DNA of 12,218 nucleotides from Methanosarcinales archaeon (GCA_030640725.1 DAOWIV010000072.1:1-12218), one strand, 5' to 3'; shown: positions 1 to 5,932, counted from the stretch's first letter. Numbers and translations: made by a program. The notes: generated by a model not told the origin, from the letters alone.

Positions 1-2
1 AC

Positions 3-698
3 TTTGAGACGGATCAAGGTACGCCGCAGGGCGGTGTGCTGAGCCCCGTACTTGCCAATATATACCTGCACTATGCGCTGGACACTTGGTTTGAGACTGA
101 GGTACTGCCACAGCTAACTGGCTACGCTCAGCTTGTTCGATATGCGGATGACTTCGTCGTCTGCTTTGAGAAAGAAGTCGAAGCCAGAGGGTTTGGTGAC
201 GCGCTGAGACAACGTATGGGTGAGTTTGGACTTACGATATCCGAAGAAAAGAGTAAGATTATCGAGTTCGGACGATGTGCCTGCACGAGAGCGAAGCAAT
301 ACGGCTGGAAATGTGAGACCTTCGATTTCCTCGGGTTTACACATTTCTGCGACAAAACCCGAAGAGGCAAATTCAAGCTTGGGCGGAAAACGTCACGCAA
401 GAAGTTCAGACAGAAGATGGTGGATATAAATATATGGCTGAAGCATATCCGAAATCTTGTTGAACTGGAAGTATGGTGGGAATCACTGGGACTAAAGCTG
501 ACCGGACACTACCGCTACTATGGAATGAGCGGGAACACACGATCACTACAGAACTTCTACCATCATGTCGTGAGACTCGCCTTTAAATGGATAAACCGAC
601 GTAGTCAGAGGAAAAGCTACAACTGGGATCAGTTTCACCGTTTCATCCTATTTAATCCACTCCCAAAGCCGAAGATATATCACTCGCTATACACCTGA
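3..698 (+). CDS. ltrA: Group II intron reverse transcriptase/maturase, C-terminal part
   Basis: This is the C-terminal 231 residues of an intron-encoded protein that helps the intron splice and copies it into new DNA sites. The frame is open from base 3, so the gene begins before the window and the GTG at 36 is not its start. Reverse transcriptase motif 4 is visible at the very beginning (GTPQGGVLSPVLANIYL), followed by the catalytic YADD box of motif 5 and the FLGF motif. The rest matches maturase domain X, with the family-typical INRRSQRKSYNW and PLPKPKIYHSLY near the end. The protein stops right after domain X, so no DNA-binding/HNH endonuclease domain is present. Such endonuclease-less proteins are common among several bacterial-type classes also found in archaea. 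The symbol ltrA is generic. Confidence 0.93.
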   Translation, partial: FETDQGTPQGGVLSPVLANIYLHYALDTWFETEVLPQLTGYAQLVRYADDFVVCFEKEVEARGFGDALRQRMGEFGLTISEEKSKIIEFGRCACTRAKQYGWKCETFDFLGFTHFCDKTRRGKFKLGRKTSRKKFRQKMVDINIWLKHIRNLVELEVWWESLGLKLTGHYRYYGMSGNTRSLQNFYHHVVRLAFKWINRRSQRKSYNWDQFHRFILFNPLPKPKIYHSLYT

Positions 699-722
699 GT
701 CTGTAGAGGATGTGCTTCTGAA

Positions 723-768
723 GAGCCGGATGAGGGAAATCTTCAAGTCCGGTTCTGTGAGGGGGCTC
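723..768 (+). ncRNA. Group II intron domain V
   Basis: The sequence folds into the catalytic hairpin of group II introns. GAGCC at 723-727 pairs with GGCTC at 764-768, and CCGGA at 726-730 can pair with TCCGG at 748-752. The distal stem is capped by a GAAA tetraloop at 735-738, followed by the characteristic GGTTCTGTGAGGGGGC strand. It begins 25 bases after the maturase stop codon, as expected when the protein is encoded in domain IV. I recognised this from the family pattern and did not run a covariance model. Confidence 0.85.
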
Positions 769-819
769 ATAGTAACCTCAAATCCACGAATGTGGTGCGA
801 GGTGCGCTATGAGTCCTAC
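769..819 (+). ncRNA. Group II intron domain VI and probable 3' splice site
   Basis: A hairpin follows domain V directly: ATAG (769-772) with CTAT (807-810), ACCTC (775-779) with GAGGT (799-803), and CCAC (784-787) with GTGG (792-795), closing a GAAT loop. Domain VI carries the branch-point adenosine; A812 is a candidate because it lies 7 bases before a possible AC end. Stem limits and splice site are estimates. Confidence 0.65.
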
Positions 820-837
820 TCGACAAAAACAGCAACT

Positions 838-864
838 CTCTGTGCCCTCCGCGTCTTCTGTGGT
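838..864. repeat. Degenerate 9-bp tandem repeat, three units
   Basis: Three consecutive 9-mers, CTCTGTGCC, CTCCGCGTC and TTCTGTGGT, share a CTSYGYG-like core. Read on the minus strand they would encode a His-Arg/Glu-Gly-rich tripeptide pattern. From memory, similar ACCACAGA-type elements are scattered through many environmental bacterial and archaeal genomes, usually between genes; I could not check this. The element begins 18 bases after the inferred intron end. Confidence 0.5.
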
Positions 865-1137
865 TTAATCTTCTTTGCCATAACCCGGGGGAGTCCACCC
901 AAAAGAAATTACAAAGCCACAACAAGAGAACTGCTTTTGTGCGACGCTTGCGGTTGGGCAAAGATATTAGAGAGGGAATGGGCGCACAGATAGATCTCCT
1001 GGGGTGCTTAACCAAAGCATACATACGGTCAATTCTATCACCAGTACTATAGATCGCCAGATAATTCCAGATCAATCTCTGCCTAACCTTCTACTACGAG
1101 AATCGCCCTGGTCTTTGCGTATTTGACTATAACCATC
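865..1137. other. Intergenic stretch without a convincing gene
   Basis: The short open frames here (for example the minus-strand one running through 767-1075) cross the intron RNA and the 9-bp repeat, have no recognisable domain and lack a good ribosome binding site. The only structured element I see is the left copy of a 32-bp repeat at 993-1024. The rest is AT-neutral sequence that may include the 3' untranslated region of the minus-strand gene ending at 1138. Confidence 0.5.
993..1024 (+). repeat. 32-bp inverted repeat, left copy
   Basis: The core GCTTAACCAAAGCA, flanked by GATCTCCTGGGG and ACAT, matches the minus strand of 2458-2489 at 27 of 32 positions by hand alignment, with an uninterrupted 14-base identity in the middle. 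The two copies face each other around the V4R-like gene pair. Confidence 0.7.
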
Positions 1138-1644
1138 TCAGTTGACTATGATCTTCTCTCGACAGATGCCGTCTACGTCTCCATACACGATTTCTACGCT
1201 TACATCCTTCCCGGTAAGCTCCTCCAATGCTCCTTCAAGGTACCCGCGCGTGATAGCGCAAAGCGGAGATTCTGTTGTGAGTTTGCGATCCTTGAGAATG
1301 TCACGTATGAAACACTTAAATATGTTGATATATAGCGTATTACCATCTATGTGGTCGAGTTCCATCTCATATCCATACCACATGTCTGTGCGATGTATAA
1401 ACGTGTCCAGAGCCTCTTCCACGTTTCCGATCATGCCAAAACGTTTCTTTGCCGCTTTCCCAAGCCGCTTTCCGGAAGCTTCGCCCATAATTGCAAAGAA
1501 GTCTTCAACCTCTCCCGGTTTTGCCATGTCATTCATTATACATGAAACTTCGCCAGCAAGTATCGTTAATGCTTTGTTAAGAGCTTTAGAATCCCTTAAT
1601 TCATCTTCCAATGAGTCTATCTTCATCTGTTTGGTGTTGGGCAT
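1138..1644 (-). CDS. V4R / methanogen output domain-like protein, copy A
   Basis: This 168-residue protein has an N-terminal helical segment (about residues 8-45, with the motif NKALTILAGEVS) followed by a domain resembling the V4R / methanogen output domain class of small-molecule-binding modules. Supporting features are GKRLGKAAKKRFG near residue 58, a central WYGYEMELDHID strand pair, Cys111, the block SPLCAITRGYLEGAL around Cys129, and GDVDGICREKIIV with Cys161 at the end. The family assignment rests on pattern resemblance and is not certain. No catalytic or DNA-binding domain is visible, so it may act as a stand-alone sensor or partner. The start at 1644 is chosen over the longer frame (1698) because GGAG lies 9 bases upstream and the paralogue begins at the matching position. 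It points away from the ribosomal cluster. Confidence 0.72.
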   Translation of the reverse strand: MPNTKQMKIDSLEDELRDSKALNKALTILAGEVSCIMNDMAKPGEVEDFFAIMGEASGKRLGKAAKKRFGMIGNVEEALDTFIHRTDMWYGYEMELDHIDGNTLYINIFKCFIRDILKDRKLTTESPLCAITRGYLEGALEELTGKDVSVEIVYGDVDGICREKIIVN

Positions 1645-1677
1645 GGTAACATCTCCAACTATGGGTATGGCTGATTT

Positions 1678-1687
1678 CATATAAATG
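1678..1687 (-). promoter_or_regulatory. TATA-like promoter element of V4R-like gene A
   Basis: On the minus strand the sequence reads CATTTATATG, close to the archaeal TATA consensus, centred about 38 bases upstream of the ATG at 1644. Transcription would start roughly 25 bases downstream, leaving a leader of about a dozen bases that contains the GGAG site. The same spacing is seen upstream of copy B. Confidence 0.5.
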
Positions 1688-1698
1688 TTATTTAGCAA

Positions 1699-1873
1699 GG
1701 GGTTGTCAAATTATATGAGTTCAGGTCAATGCCCTTACCTCAAGCGCCACTCTTCGTATTCGTGAACGGACACGCTCGAACGAATTATACATAATCGACA
1801 CGAGTAAACTCACTCTATTCATCTCCGGAATAGAGACTGTCTCGAGTCAATACGGCAAGCGTATCTTCAGCGT
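1699..1873. other. Spacer between the two V4R-like genes
   Basis: This stretch has no gene. It contains an ATTCGTGAA at 1757-1765 and CGAACGAAT near 1776, scattered occurrences of the ATTCGT/ACGAAT word that becomes dense upstream of L23. The small palindrome GAGACTGTCTC lies near 1833. No T-tract terminator is obvious. Confidence 0.4.
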
Positions 1874-2380
1874 TCACTTGATAACGATCTTTTCCCGGCA
1901 TATGCCGTTAACGTCGCCATACACAACCTCTACATCCACATCCTTTCCGGTAAGCTCATTCAATGCTCCTTTGATGTAGCCGCATGTAATGCCACAGAGC
2001 GGGGATGCGGTTGTGAGTTTCCGATCCTTGAGAATGTCTCGCACAAAACAATTGAGTACGTTGATATAGATTGTACCATCCTCGATGTGATCGATCTCAA
2101 TACCATACCCGCGCAACAATCCAGTGCGATACATAAGAAGATCCAGAGCTTCTTCCACCTTCGCGATCGCGCCAAACCGCTTTTTTGTGCTCTTGCCAAG
2201 ACGTCTTCCGGCATCTTCACCCATAATCCTGCAGATACTCCGTGCTTCATCCGTCTTTGCTATCTCATCAAGTATCGTCGAAACCTCGCCTGCAAGTATC
2301 GTCAACACCTTGTTATGCGACTTACAGTCCTCGAGTTCATCGTGTAATGATTGCACCTGCAACTTTTCCGTACCAGACAT
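1874..2380 (-). CDS. V4R / methanogen output domain-like protein, copy B
   Basis: This second 168-residue protein is identical to copy A at 102 of 168 positions in a gap-free hand alignment (61%). Identity is highest in LTILAGEVS, RLGKxxKKRFG, RDILKDRKLTTxSPLC, LTGKDVxVE and YGDVxGICREKI, and lowest around residues 81-90, which may be the ligand-facing region if the fold assignment is right. Cys111, Cys129 and Cys161 are all kept. The start at 2380 is supported by GGAGG with 8 bases spacing and by alignment to copy A; the longer frame from 2443 would include the promoter. The pair looks like a tandem duplication, each gene having its own promoter. Function unknown; a ligand-sensing role is an inference from the fold resemblance. 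Confidence 0.72.
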   Translation of the reverse strand: MSGTEKLQVQSLHDELEDCKSHNKVLTILAGEVSTILDEIAKTDEARSICRIMGEDAGRRLGKSTKKRFGAIAKVEEALDLLMYRTGLLRGYGIEIDHIEDGTIYINVLNCFVRDILKDRKLTTASPLCGITCGYIKGALNELTGKDVDVEVVYGDVNGICREKIVIK

Positions 2381-2414
2381 GGTAATGCCTCCGGTTTGGT
2401 ATGGGATTTCCGCA

Positions 2415-2422
2415 CACATAAG
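2415..2422 (-). promoter_or_regulatory. TATA-like promoter element of V4R-like gene B
   Basis: The minus strand reads AAACTTATGTG here, a weak TATA element centred about 39 bases before the ATG at 2380, nearly the same distance as for gene A. The match to consensus is poorer; the conserved spacing is the main support. Confidence 0.4.
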
Positions 2423-2457
2423 TTTTGTCGTGCGCAGGAACATTCAAATTTCCAGTC

Positions 2458-2489
2458 ATGCGTGCTTTGGTTAAGCGCCCCAAGATATC
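2458..2489 (-). repeat. 32-bp inverted repeat, right copy
   Basis: On the minus strand this reads GATATCTTGGGGCGCTTAAC and continues with CAAAGCACGCAT, matching 993-1024 at 27 of 32 positions. With the left copy it brackets a 1497-bp segment containing both V4R-like genes. I saw no matching target-site duplication outside the copies. Confidence 0.7.
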
Positions 2490-2500
2490 CGCCTGAAGCG

Positions 2501-2516
2501 ATTCGTTCAAACGAAT
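2501..2516. repeat. Perfect 16-bp palindrome ATTCGTTCAAACGAAT
   Basis: Arms ATTCGTT and AACGAAT are separated by CA. A symmetrical site of this size between divergent transcription units could be an operator, but it also carries the ATTCGT word shared with the repeat array 90 bases downstream. Confidence 0.55.
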
Positions 2517-2525
2517 ACCATCGCG

Positions 2526-2553
2526 GGCACAACCCAAACGGCACAACCCAAAC
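2526..2553. repeat. Perfect 14-bp tandem duplication GGCACAACCCAAAC
   Basis: Two adjacent exact copies occupy 2526-2539 and 2540-2553. They lie between the V4R-like gene B promoter and the L23 promoter region. This could be a binding site pair or a replication-slippage product. Confidence 0.75.
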
Positions 2554-2603
2554 TTTTCAGCGAAATACACTTGGATTATGTAATAGTCGCTAGCATGGCG
2601 GAC

Positions 2604-2693
2604 ATTCGTGTAATTCGTACTATTCGTGTTCTACTGCTGATCTTAAATAAAATATATAACACGAATACGTACATTTATGCGAATCACACAAAT
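2604..2693. repeat. Inverted array of ATTCGT-type 9-mers around an AT-rich core
   Basis: The left arm holds three head-to-tail 9-mers: ATTCGTGTA, ATTCGTACT and ATTCGTGTT (2604-2630). The right arm, read on the minus strand, holds four: ATTTGTGTG, ATTCGCATA, AATGTACGT and ATTCGTGTT (2693-2658). The innermost units form an exact 9-bp inverted repeat separated by 27 bases. The core contains the strong TATA-like run AAATATATAA, which partly overlaps the right inner arm. Confidence 0.7.
2650..2659 (+). promoter_or_regulatory. Candidate promoter (TATA-like) for the ribosomal cluster
   Basis: AAATATATAA is the best TATA-like element upstream of L23. It would start transcription near 2680 and leave a leader of about 110 bases, long for archaea. 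A weaker alternative, AAATATTAAAG at 2741-2751, would give a leader of about 20 bases. The sequence alone does not decide between them. Confidence 0.4.
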
Positions 2694-2793
2694 CCGGATC
2701 GTACGTATTCCCTGCCAGCTCATAGGCACTGCTCCATCACAAATATTAAAGTACCTGACAGTCACTTAGGTATGGAAACAGAAAAGTGATACC

Positions 2794-3042
2794 ATGGCAA
2801 TCAAATACCCATTCATCACAGAAAAAGCAACGATACAACTGGAAGAAGAGAACAAACTCCAGTTAATCGTGGATATCAACGCAACCAAGAACCACATCAG
2901 AAAGGAGATTGAGGAGATCTATGGGTTTGAGGTTGCTATGGTCAGGACAATGATCACCCCAACAGGAAAGAAAAAGGCAATTGTGGCGTTTACAGATGGT
3001 GATGCGGCAAGCGAAATTGCAACCAGGATCGGATTGTTTTAG
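2794..3042 (+). CDS. rpl23: Large-subunit ribosomal protein L23 (uL23)
   Basis: uL23 is a 23S rRNA-binding protein next to the peptide exit tunnel and forms part of the docking site for the signal recognition particle. The 82-residue product has the usual archaeal length and begins with the family signature IKYPFITEKAT. The middle has NATKNHIRKEIEEIYGFEV, followed by VRTMITPTGKKKAIVAF. The Shine-Dalgarno match is weak (GTGAT, 5 bases before the ATG). In most euryarchaea this gene follows rpl3 and rpl4; here both are absent and it heads the cluster. The gap to L2 is only 16 bases. Confidence 0.96.
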   Translation: MAIKYPFITEKATIQLEEENKLQLIVDINATKNHIRKEIEEIYGFEVAMVRTMITPTGKKKAIVAFTDGDAASEIATRIGLF

Positions 3043-3058
3043 TTAAGGTGAATATATA

Positions 3059-3769
3059 ATGGGAAAACGAATCATATCGCAGAACAGAGGGCGGGGCGGA
3101 CCAACGTACAGAGCGCCTTCCCATAAATACAAAGCAAAACTGACGCATCCGAGCATAAGCGACACCGTTGTCAGAGCAAAGGTTGTTGAGATCCTGCACG
3201 ACCCTGCCAGATCGGCGCCGATTGCGCGGGTTGCCTTTGAGAATAACGAAAACCGGCTGTTACTTGTGTCTGAGGGAACATTTGTCGGACAGGAGATCGA
3301 ATGCGGCATAGGAGCTGAGATCAAAGTTGGGAACACGCTGCCATTATCTGAGATCCCTGAAGGTACGCCGGTGTGTAATATCGAGGCTCATCCAGGCGAT
3401 GGCGGACATTTTGCAAGGTCATCCGGCGTTCATGCACTTCTGATCACTCATGATGTTGGCAAGACACTGGTGCAGATGCCATCCGGTCTGATGAAATGGC
3501 TGCACCCGCGCTGCAGGGCAACGATCGGCGTGGTTGCGGGTGGTGGACGCACCGACAAGCCATTCATGAAGGCGGGCAAGAAATATCATAAATTGAAATC
3601 ACGCGCGGCGAAATATCCACGTGTGAGCGGCGTTGCCATGAACGTGGTTGACCATCCGTTCGGTGGTGGTAACAAGCAGCATCCAGGACGACCGAAGAGT
3701 GTGAGCAGACACACACCACCAGGTAGGAAAGTAGGAAGCATCGCATCGAGACGGACCGGAAAGCGGTAG
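3059..3769 (+). CDS. rpl2: Large-subunit ribosomal protein L2 (uL2)
   Basis: uL2 binds 23S rRNA near the peptidyl transferase centre and takes part in subunit association. The 236-residue protein matches the archaeal family length. It starts MGKRIISQNRGRGGPTYRAP and carries the conserved C-terminal segment VDHPFGGGNKQHPGRP, including the functionally important histidine, then the basic tail GRKVGSIASRRTGKR. A GGTGA ribosome binding site lies 8 bases before the ATG. The stop codon falls inside the first copy of a 13-bp direct repeat. Confidence 0.98.
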   Translation: MGKRIISQNRGRGGPTYRAPSHKYKAKLTHPSISDTVVRAKVVEILHDPARSAPIARVAFENNENRLLLVSEGTFVGQEIECGIGAEIKVGNTLPLSEIPEGTPVCNIEAHPGDGGHFARSSGVHALLITHDVGKTLVQMPSGLMKWLHPRCRATIGVVAGGGRTDKPFMKAGKKYHKLKSRAAKYPRVSGVAMNVVDHPFGGGNKQHPGRPKSVSRHTPPGRKVGSIASRRTGKR

Positions 3770-3809
3770 GACAGTGGAACTACTGATGAGAATAGAAGGA
3801 CAGTGGAAC
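3768..3809. repeat. 13-bp direct repeat AGGACAGTGGAAC
   Basis: Exact copies at 3768-3780 and 3797-3809 are 29 bases apart. The first overlaps the L2 stop codon. They lie in the 137-base L2-S19 gap, the longest inside the ribosomal cluster. Confidence 0.65.
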
Positions 3810-3839
3810 ATTGGTATTGAAGTTGCGCGCATTACCAAT

Positions 3840-3848
3840 CCATATATC
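3840..3848 (+). promoter_or_regulatory. Possible internal promoter before S19
   Basis: CCATATATC resembles a TATA box and lies in the unusually long L2-S19 gap, about 60 bases before the S19 start. It could give a second transcription start for the rest of the cluster. Evidence is the motif and spacing only. Confidence 0.25.
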
Positions 3849-3906
3849 TATTCATAGGGTCCGGTAGAAGTACATACCATAAAGCGTTAAAATCACAGGT
3901 GAGAGA

Positions 3907-4320
3907 ATGGCTAAGAAAACAAAGAAGAAGATACCACGAAAAAAGGGAGAATTCCTGTATCGTGGACGCTCCATTAAAGAATTGCGAGGAATGTCGCTTC
4001 AGGAGTTCACAGAACTGCTGCCGGCATCCCAGCGCAGGAAGATCAGAAGAGGATTTAATGAGAATCACAAGACACTGATCCAGCGCGTTAAGAATGGCGA
4101 TACCGAGATAAAAACACATCTTCGTGATATGATAATCCTGCCGGATATGGTGGGTATCGATCTTGAGATCCATAATGGTAAAACGTTTAACAGGGTGTCG
4201 GTGCAGCCCGAGATGATTGGACATTACTTTGGCGAATATGCACTTACCAGACAGATGGTGAGGCATGGCAGCGCGGGCGTTGGTGCGACCAGGTCCAGCA
4301 AGTTCGTGCCGCTTAAGTGA
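3907..4320 (+). CDS. rps19: Small-subunit ribosomal protein S19 (uS19)
   Basis: uS19 sits in the head of the 30S subunit, contacting uS13 and the A-site tRNA region. The 137-residue protein shows the archaeal form: a basic start (MAKKTKKKIPRKKGEF), YRGRSIKELRGMSLQEF, LRDMIILPDMVG, then VSVQPEMIGHYFGEYALTR and the C-terminal GVGATRSSKFVPLK. An AGGTGA ribosome binding site precedes the ATG. Confidence 0.98.
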   Translation: MAKKTKKKIPRKKGEFLYRGRSIKELRGMSLQEFTELLPASQRRKIRRGFNENHKTLIQRVKNGDTEIKTHLRDMIILPDMVGIDLEIHNGKTFNRVSVQPEMIGHYFGEYALTRQMVRHGSAGVGATRSSKFVPLK

Positions 4321-4368
4321 TGAAATAATAAATCCGGATTCACTAAATCGTAATTTAAAGGAGATACA

Positions 4369-4821
4369 ATGGCGAGGATCAATTATTCATGTGAATCAGA
4401 CCCACGTACATCATCAAGAGCGATGGGTTATGAGTTACACATCTCACCAAAGCATTCGAGAGAGATCTGCTCCACAATCAGGAAGATGGAGACACCGAAG
4501 GCAAAGCAATTCCTCGAGGGTGTGATAGCGCTCAAGCAGGCGGTTCCGTTCAAGCGTTACAACGGAAATGTCGGGCATCGGCGTGGCAGAATGGCTGCTG
4601 GCAGGTATCCTGTGCGCGCGGCAACCGAGATTCTTAAGGTGCTCACCAATGCCGAGCAGGGTGCTGAGGACAAAGGTCTTGAGCCCGATCGCATGAGGCT
4701 TTCGCATACAGCGACCAAGATGGGCAGGACAATTCGTGGAACCATGCCGCGTGCGATGGGTCGTGCAACTGCAAAAAACACTGAAACCGTGACAGTTGAA
4801 ATCATTTTGGAGGAAATATAA
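4369..4821 (+). CDS. rpl22: Large-subunit ribosomal protein L22 (uL22)
   Basis: uL22 lines the peptide exit tunnel. The 150-residue product is of archaeal length. Recognisable stretches are GYELHISPKHSREICSTIR, the tunnel hairpin region VPFKRYNGNVGHRRGRMAAG, RYPVRAATEILKVL, and the basic loop IRGTMPRAMGRATAKN before the last strand TVEIILEEI. AAGGAG lies 5 bases before the ATG. The stop codon is one base before the S3 start, and the S3 ribosome binding site lies inside this gene, indicating tight translational linkage. Confidence 0.98.
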   Translation: MARINYSCESDPRTSSRAMGYELHISPKHSREICSTIRKMETPKAKQFLEGVIALKQAVPFKRYNGNVGHRRGRMAAGRYPVRAATEILKVLTNAEQGAEDKGLEPDRMRLSHTATKMGRTIRGTMPRAMGRATAKNTETVTVEIILEEI

Positions 4822-4822
4822 A

Positions 4823-5932
4823 ATGGCAGTTGAGCGAAAATTTGTGCATCAGGGTTTGAACAGAGCAAGGATGAATGAATACTTCTCAAAACAGCTCGAA
4901 CGTGCCGGTTATGCTGGAATGCAGATTAACAGAACCCCGATGGGAACTCAGATTACAATTTTTGCAGAAAAACCAGGAATGGTCATTGGAAAGGGCGGAA
5001 AATCTGTTCGCAATCTGACAAGCGATCTAAATAATTTTTACGATCTTGACAATCCTCAAATCGATGTGCAGGGTGTGGGCGTGCCTGAATTGAACGCACA
5101 GTTAATGGCGTCGCGTATCGCAAGCGCACTCGAACGTGGCTGGTATTTCAGAAAAGCGGCGCATTCGACGCTTCGCAGGATCATGGGCGCCGGTGCGCTT
5201 GGTTGCAGAATTGTGCTTTCCGGAAAGCTCACCGGTCCAAGGTCGCGGATCGAGAAGATCGTTGAGGGCTATATTGTACACGCAGGCAAGCCAGCTGAGG
5301 AGATTGTGCATACCGGCTTTGCAACTGCGGTCAGGAAACTGGGCACGATTGGCTGCAAGATCCAGATCGTGCTGCCAGATACCACGCTGCCCGATGTCTT
5401 CAATCTGGTGAAAGTCGAGGCACCGGAACCCGTGGTACCGGAACCCGCGATACCAGAAACAGTGGCAGAGGCACCAGAGCCAACAGCCGGACCAGCAGAT
5501 GAGATGCCGGGATTGGTTACAACAACAAAACCAGCGATCAAACCCACCGCTGCCGGGGTGAAGGCACCATCCGGGATGCCTGCAGGCGTCACAGAGACCA
5601 TGGGGGCTGTTGGGGCAGAAGGTTCCACTGAAGTAAAAGATTCCACAGGCACCATGCCCGCTCCAGTTGAAACAAAGGGGTTGCGCACTGAAGAACCCAC
5701 CGAAACAAAAACCCCGCAGACGGCTGGGAAAAAGGTAGAAACCCGTAATGTGAGCGGCTTTTGGGAGCACAGGCACGACGGTCTCGACTGGCATGTGATG
5801 GCGATTGTGCACAAGCCAGAGGAGATCGGTGAACCGGGAGAGGAGGTTCGAGTGGTTGGTGGCGTCACTGAGCACAAGCATGGAAGGTTCAGTTACTGGC
5901 ATCCGAAATCGCGAGTGCATAAGGAGGCATAG
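4823..5932 (+). CDS. rps3: Small-subunit ribosomal protein S3 (uS3) with unusual C-terminal extension
   Basis: uS3 lies at the mRNA entry site of the 30S subunit. Residues 1 to about 198 are an ordinary archaeal uS3, including the KH-domain loop GKGG (56-59) and GWYFRKAAHSTLRRIMGAGALGCRI. Residues about 199-308 form a low-complexity linker rich in Pro, Glu, Thr and Ala, beginning PEPVVPEPAIPETVAEAPEP. Residues 311-369 form a compact domain with eight His and three Trp and two similar halves, 312-331 and 347-367, both built on G-x-x-E-H-[RK]-H and ending in VHK. Total 369 residues against roughly 200-300 for most archaeal uS3. The frame is continuous into the L29 ribosome binding site, so this is not an error of gene calling. 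The start at 4823 has GGAGG 9 bases upstream. The role of the extension is unknown; His/Trp content suggests metal or RNA binding, which is only an inference. Confidence 0.96.
   Translation: MAVERKFVHQGLNRARMNEYFSKQLERAGYAGMQINRTPMGTQITIFAEKPGMVIGKGGKSVRNLTSDLNNFYDLDNPQIDVQGVGVPELNAQLMASRIASALERGWYFRKAAHSTLRRIMGAGALGCRIVLSGKLTGPRSRIEKIVEGYIVHAGKPAEEIVHTGFATAVRKLGTIGCKIQIVLPDTTLPDVFNLVKVEAPEPVVPEPAIPETVAEAPEPTAGPADEMPGLVTTTKPAIKPTAAGVKAPSGMPAGVTETMGAVGAEGSTEVKDSTGTMPAPVETKGLRTEEPTETKTPQTAGKKVETRNVSGFWEHRHDGLDWHVMAIVHKPEEIGEPGEEVRVVGGVTEHKHGRFSYWHPKSRVHKEA

Larger units (their letters stand above)
1..819 (+). mobile_element. Group II intron, 3' part (5' end outside window)
   Basis: The stretch combines the end of an intron-encoded reverse transcriptase with a recognisable domain V and a domain VI hairpin just downstream, the normal order at the 3' end of a group II intron. 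The 5' RNA domains and the N-terminal half of the protein lie before base 1. The 3' boundary is inferred: domain VI is followed by GAGTCCTAC, and an end at the AC of 818-819 would satisfy the AY rule and place A812 as a plausible branch point 7 bases upstream. The exact splice site is uncertain by several bases. The intron seems to sit in intergenic DNA, since no interrupted gene is visible in the 3' flank. Confidence 0.85.

Noticed and set aside
712..993. Plus-strand open frame of 93 codons with a CDACGW stretch
   Set aside because: It starts inside the intron domain V region and crosses domain VI and the 9-bp repeat; no coherent domain is visible.
1001..1020. tRNA-like or attachment site reading of GGGGTGCTTAACCAAAGCA
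   Set aside because: No cloverleaf can be formed around it and no CCA end or integrase gene is nearby; it is better described as one copy of the inverted repeat.
767..1075. Minus-strand open frame containing NHRRRGGHRE
   Set aside because: The His/Arg-rich part is only the 9-bp repeat read as codons, and the frame runs across intron RNA.
1142..1684. Long plus-strand open frame of 180 codons antisense to V4R-like gene A
   Set aside because: It mirrors the real gene; the minus-strand product has a 61% identical paralogue and a good ribosome binding site, while this frame has a Ser-rich composition and no family resemblance.
2604..2693. CRISPR array
   Set aside because: The repeat units are 9 bases, contiguous and degenerate, without spacers of constant length; no cas gene is present.
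3832..4266. Minus-strand open frame of 144 codons over S19
   Set aside because: It is a shadow of the certain S19 gene and has no ribosome binding site or family match.
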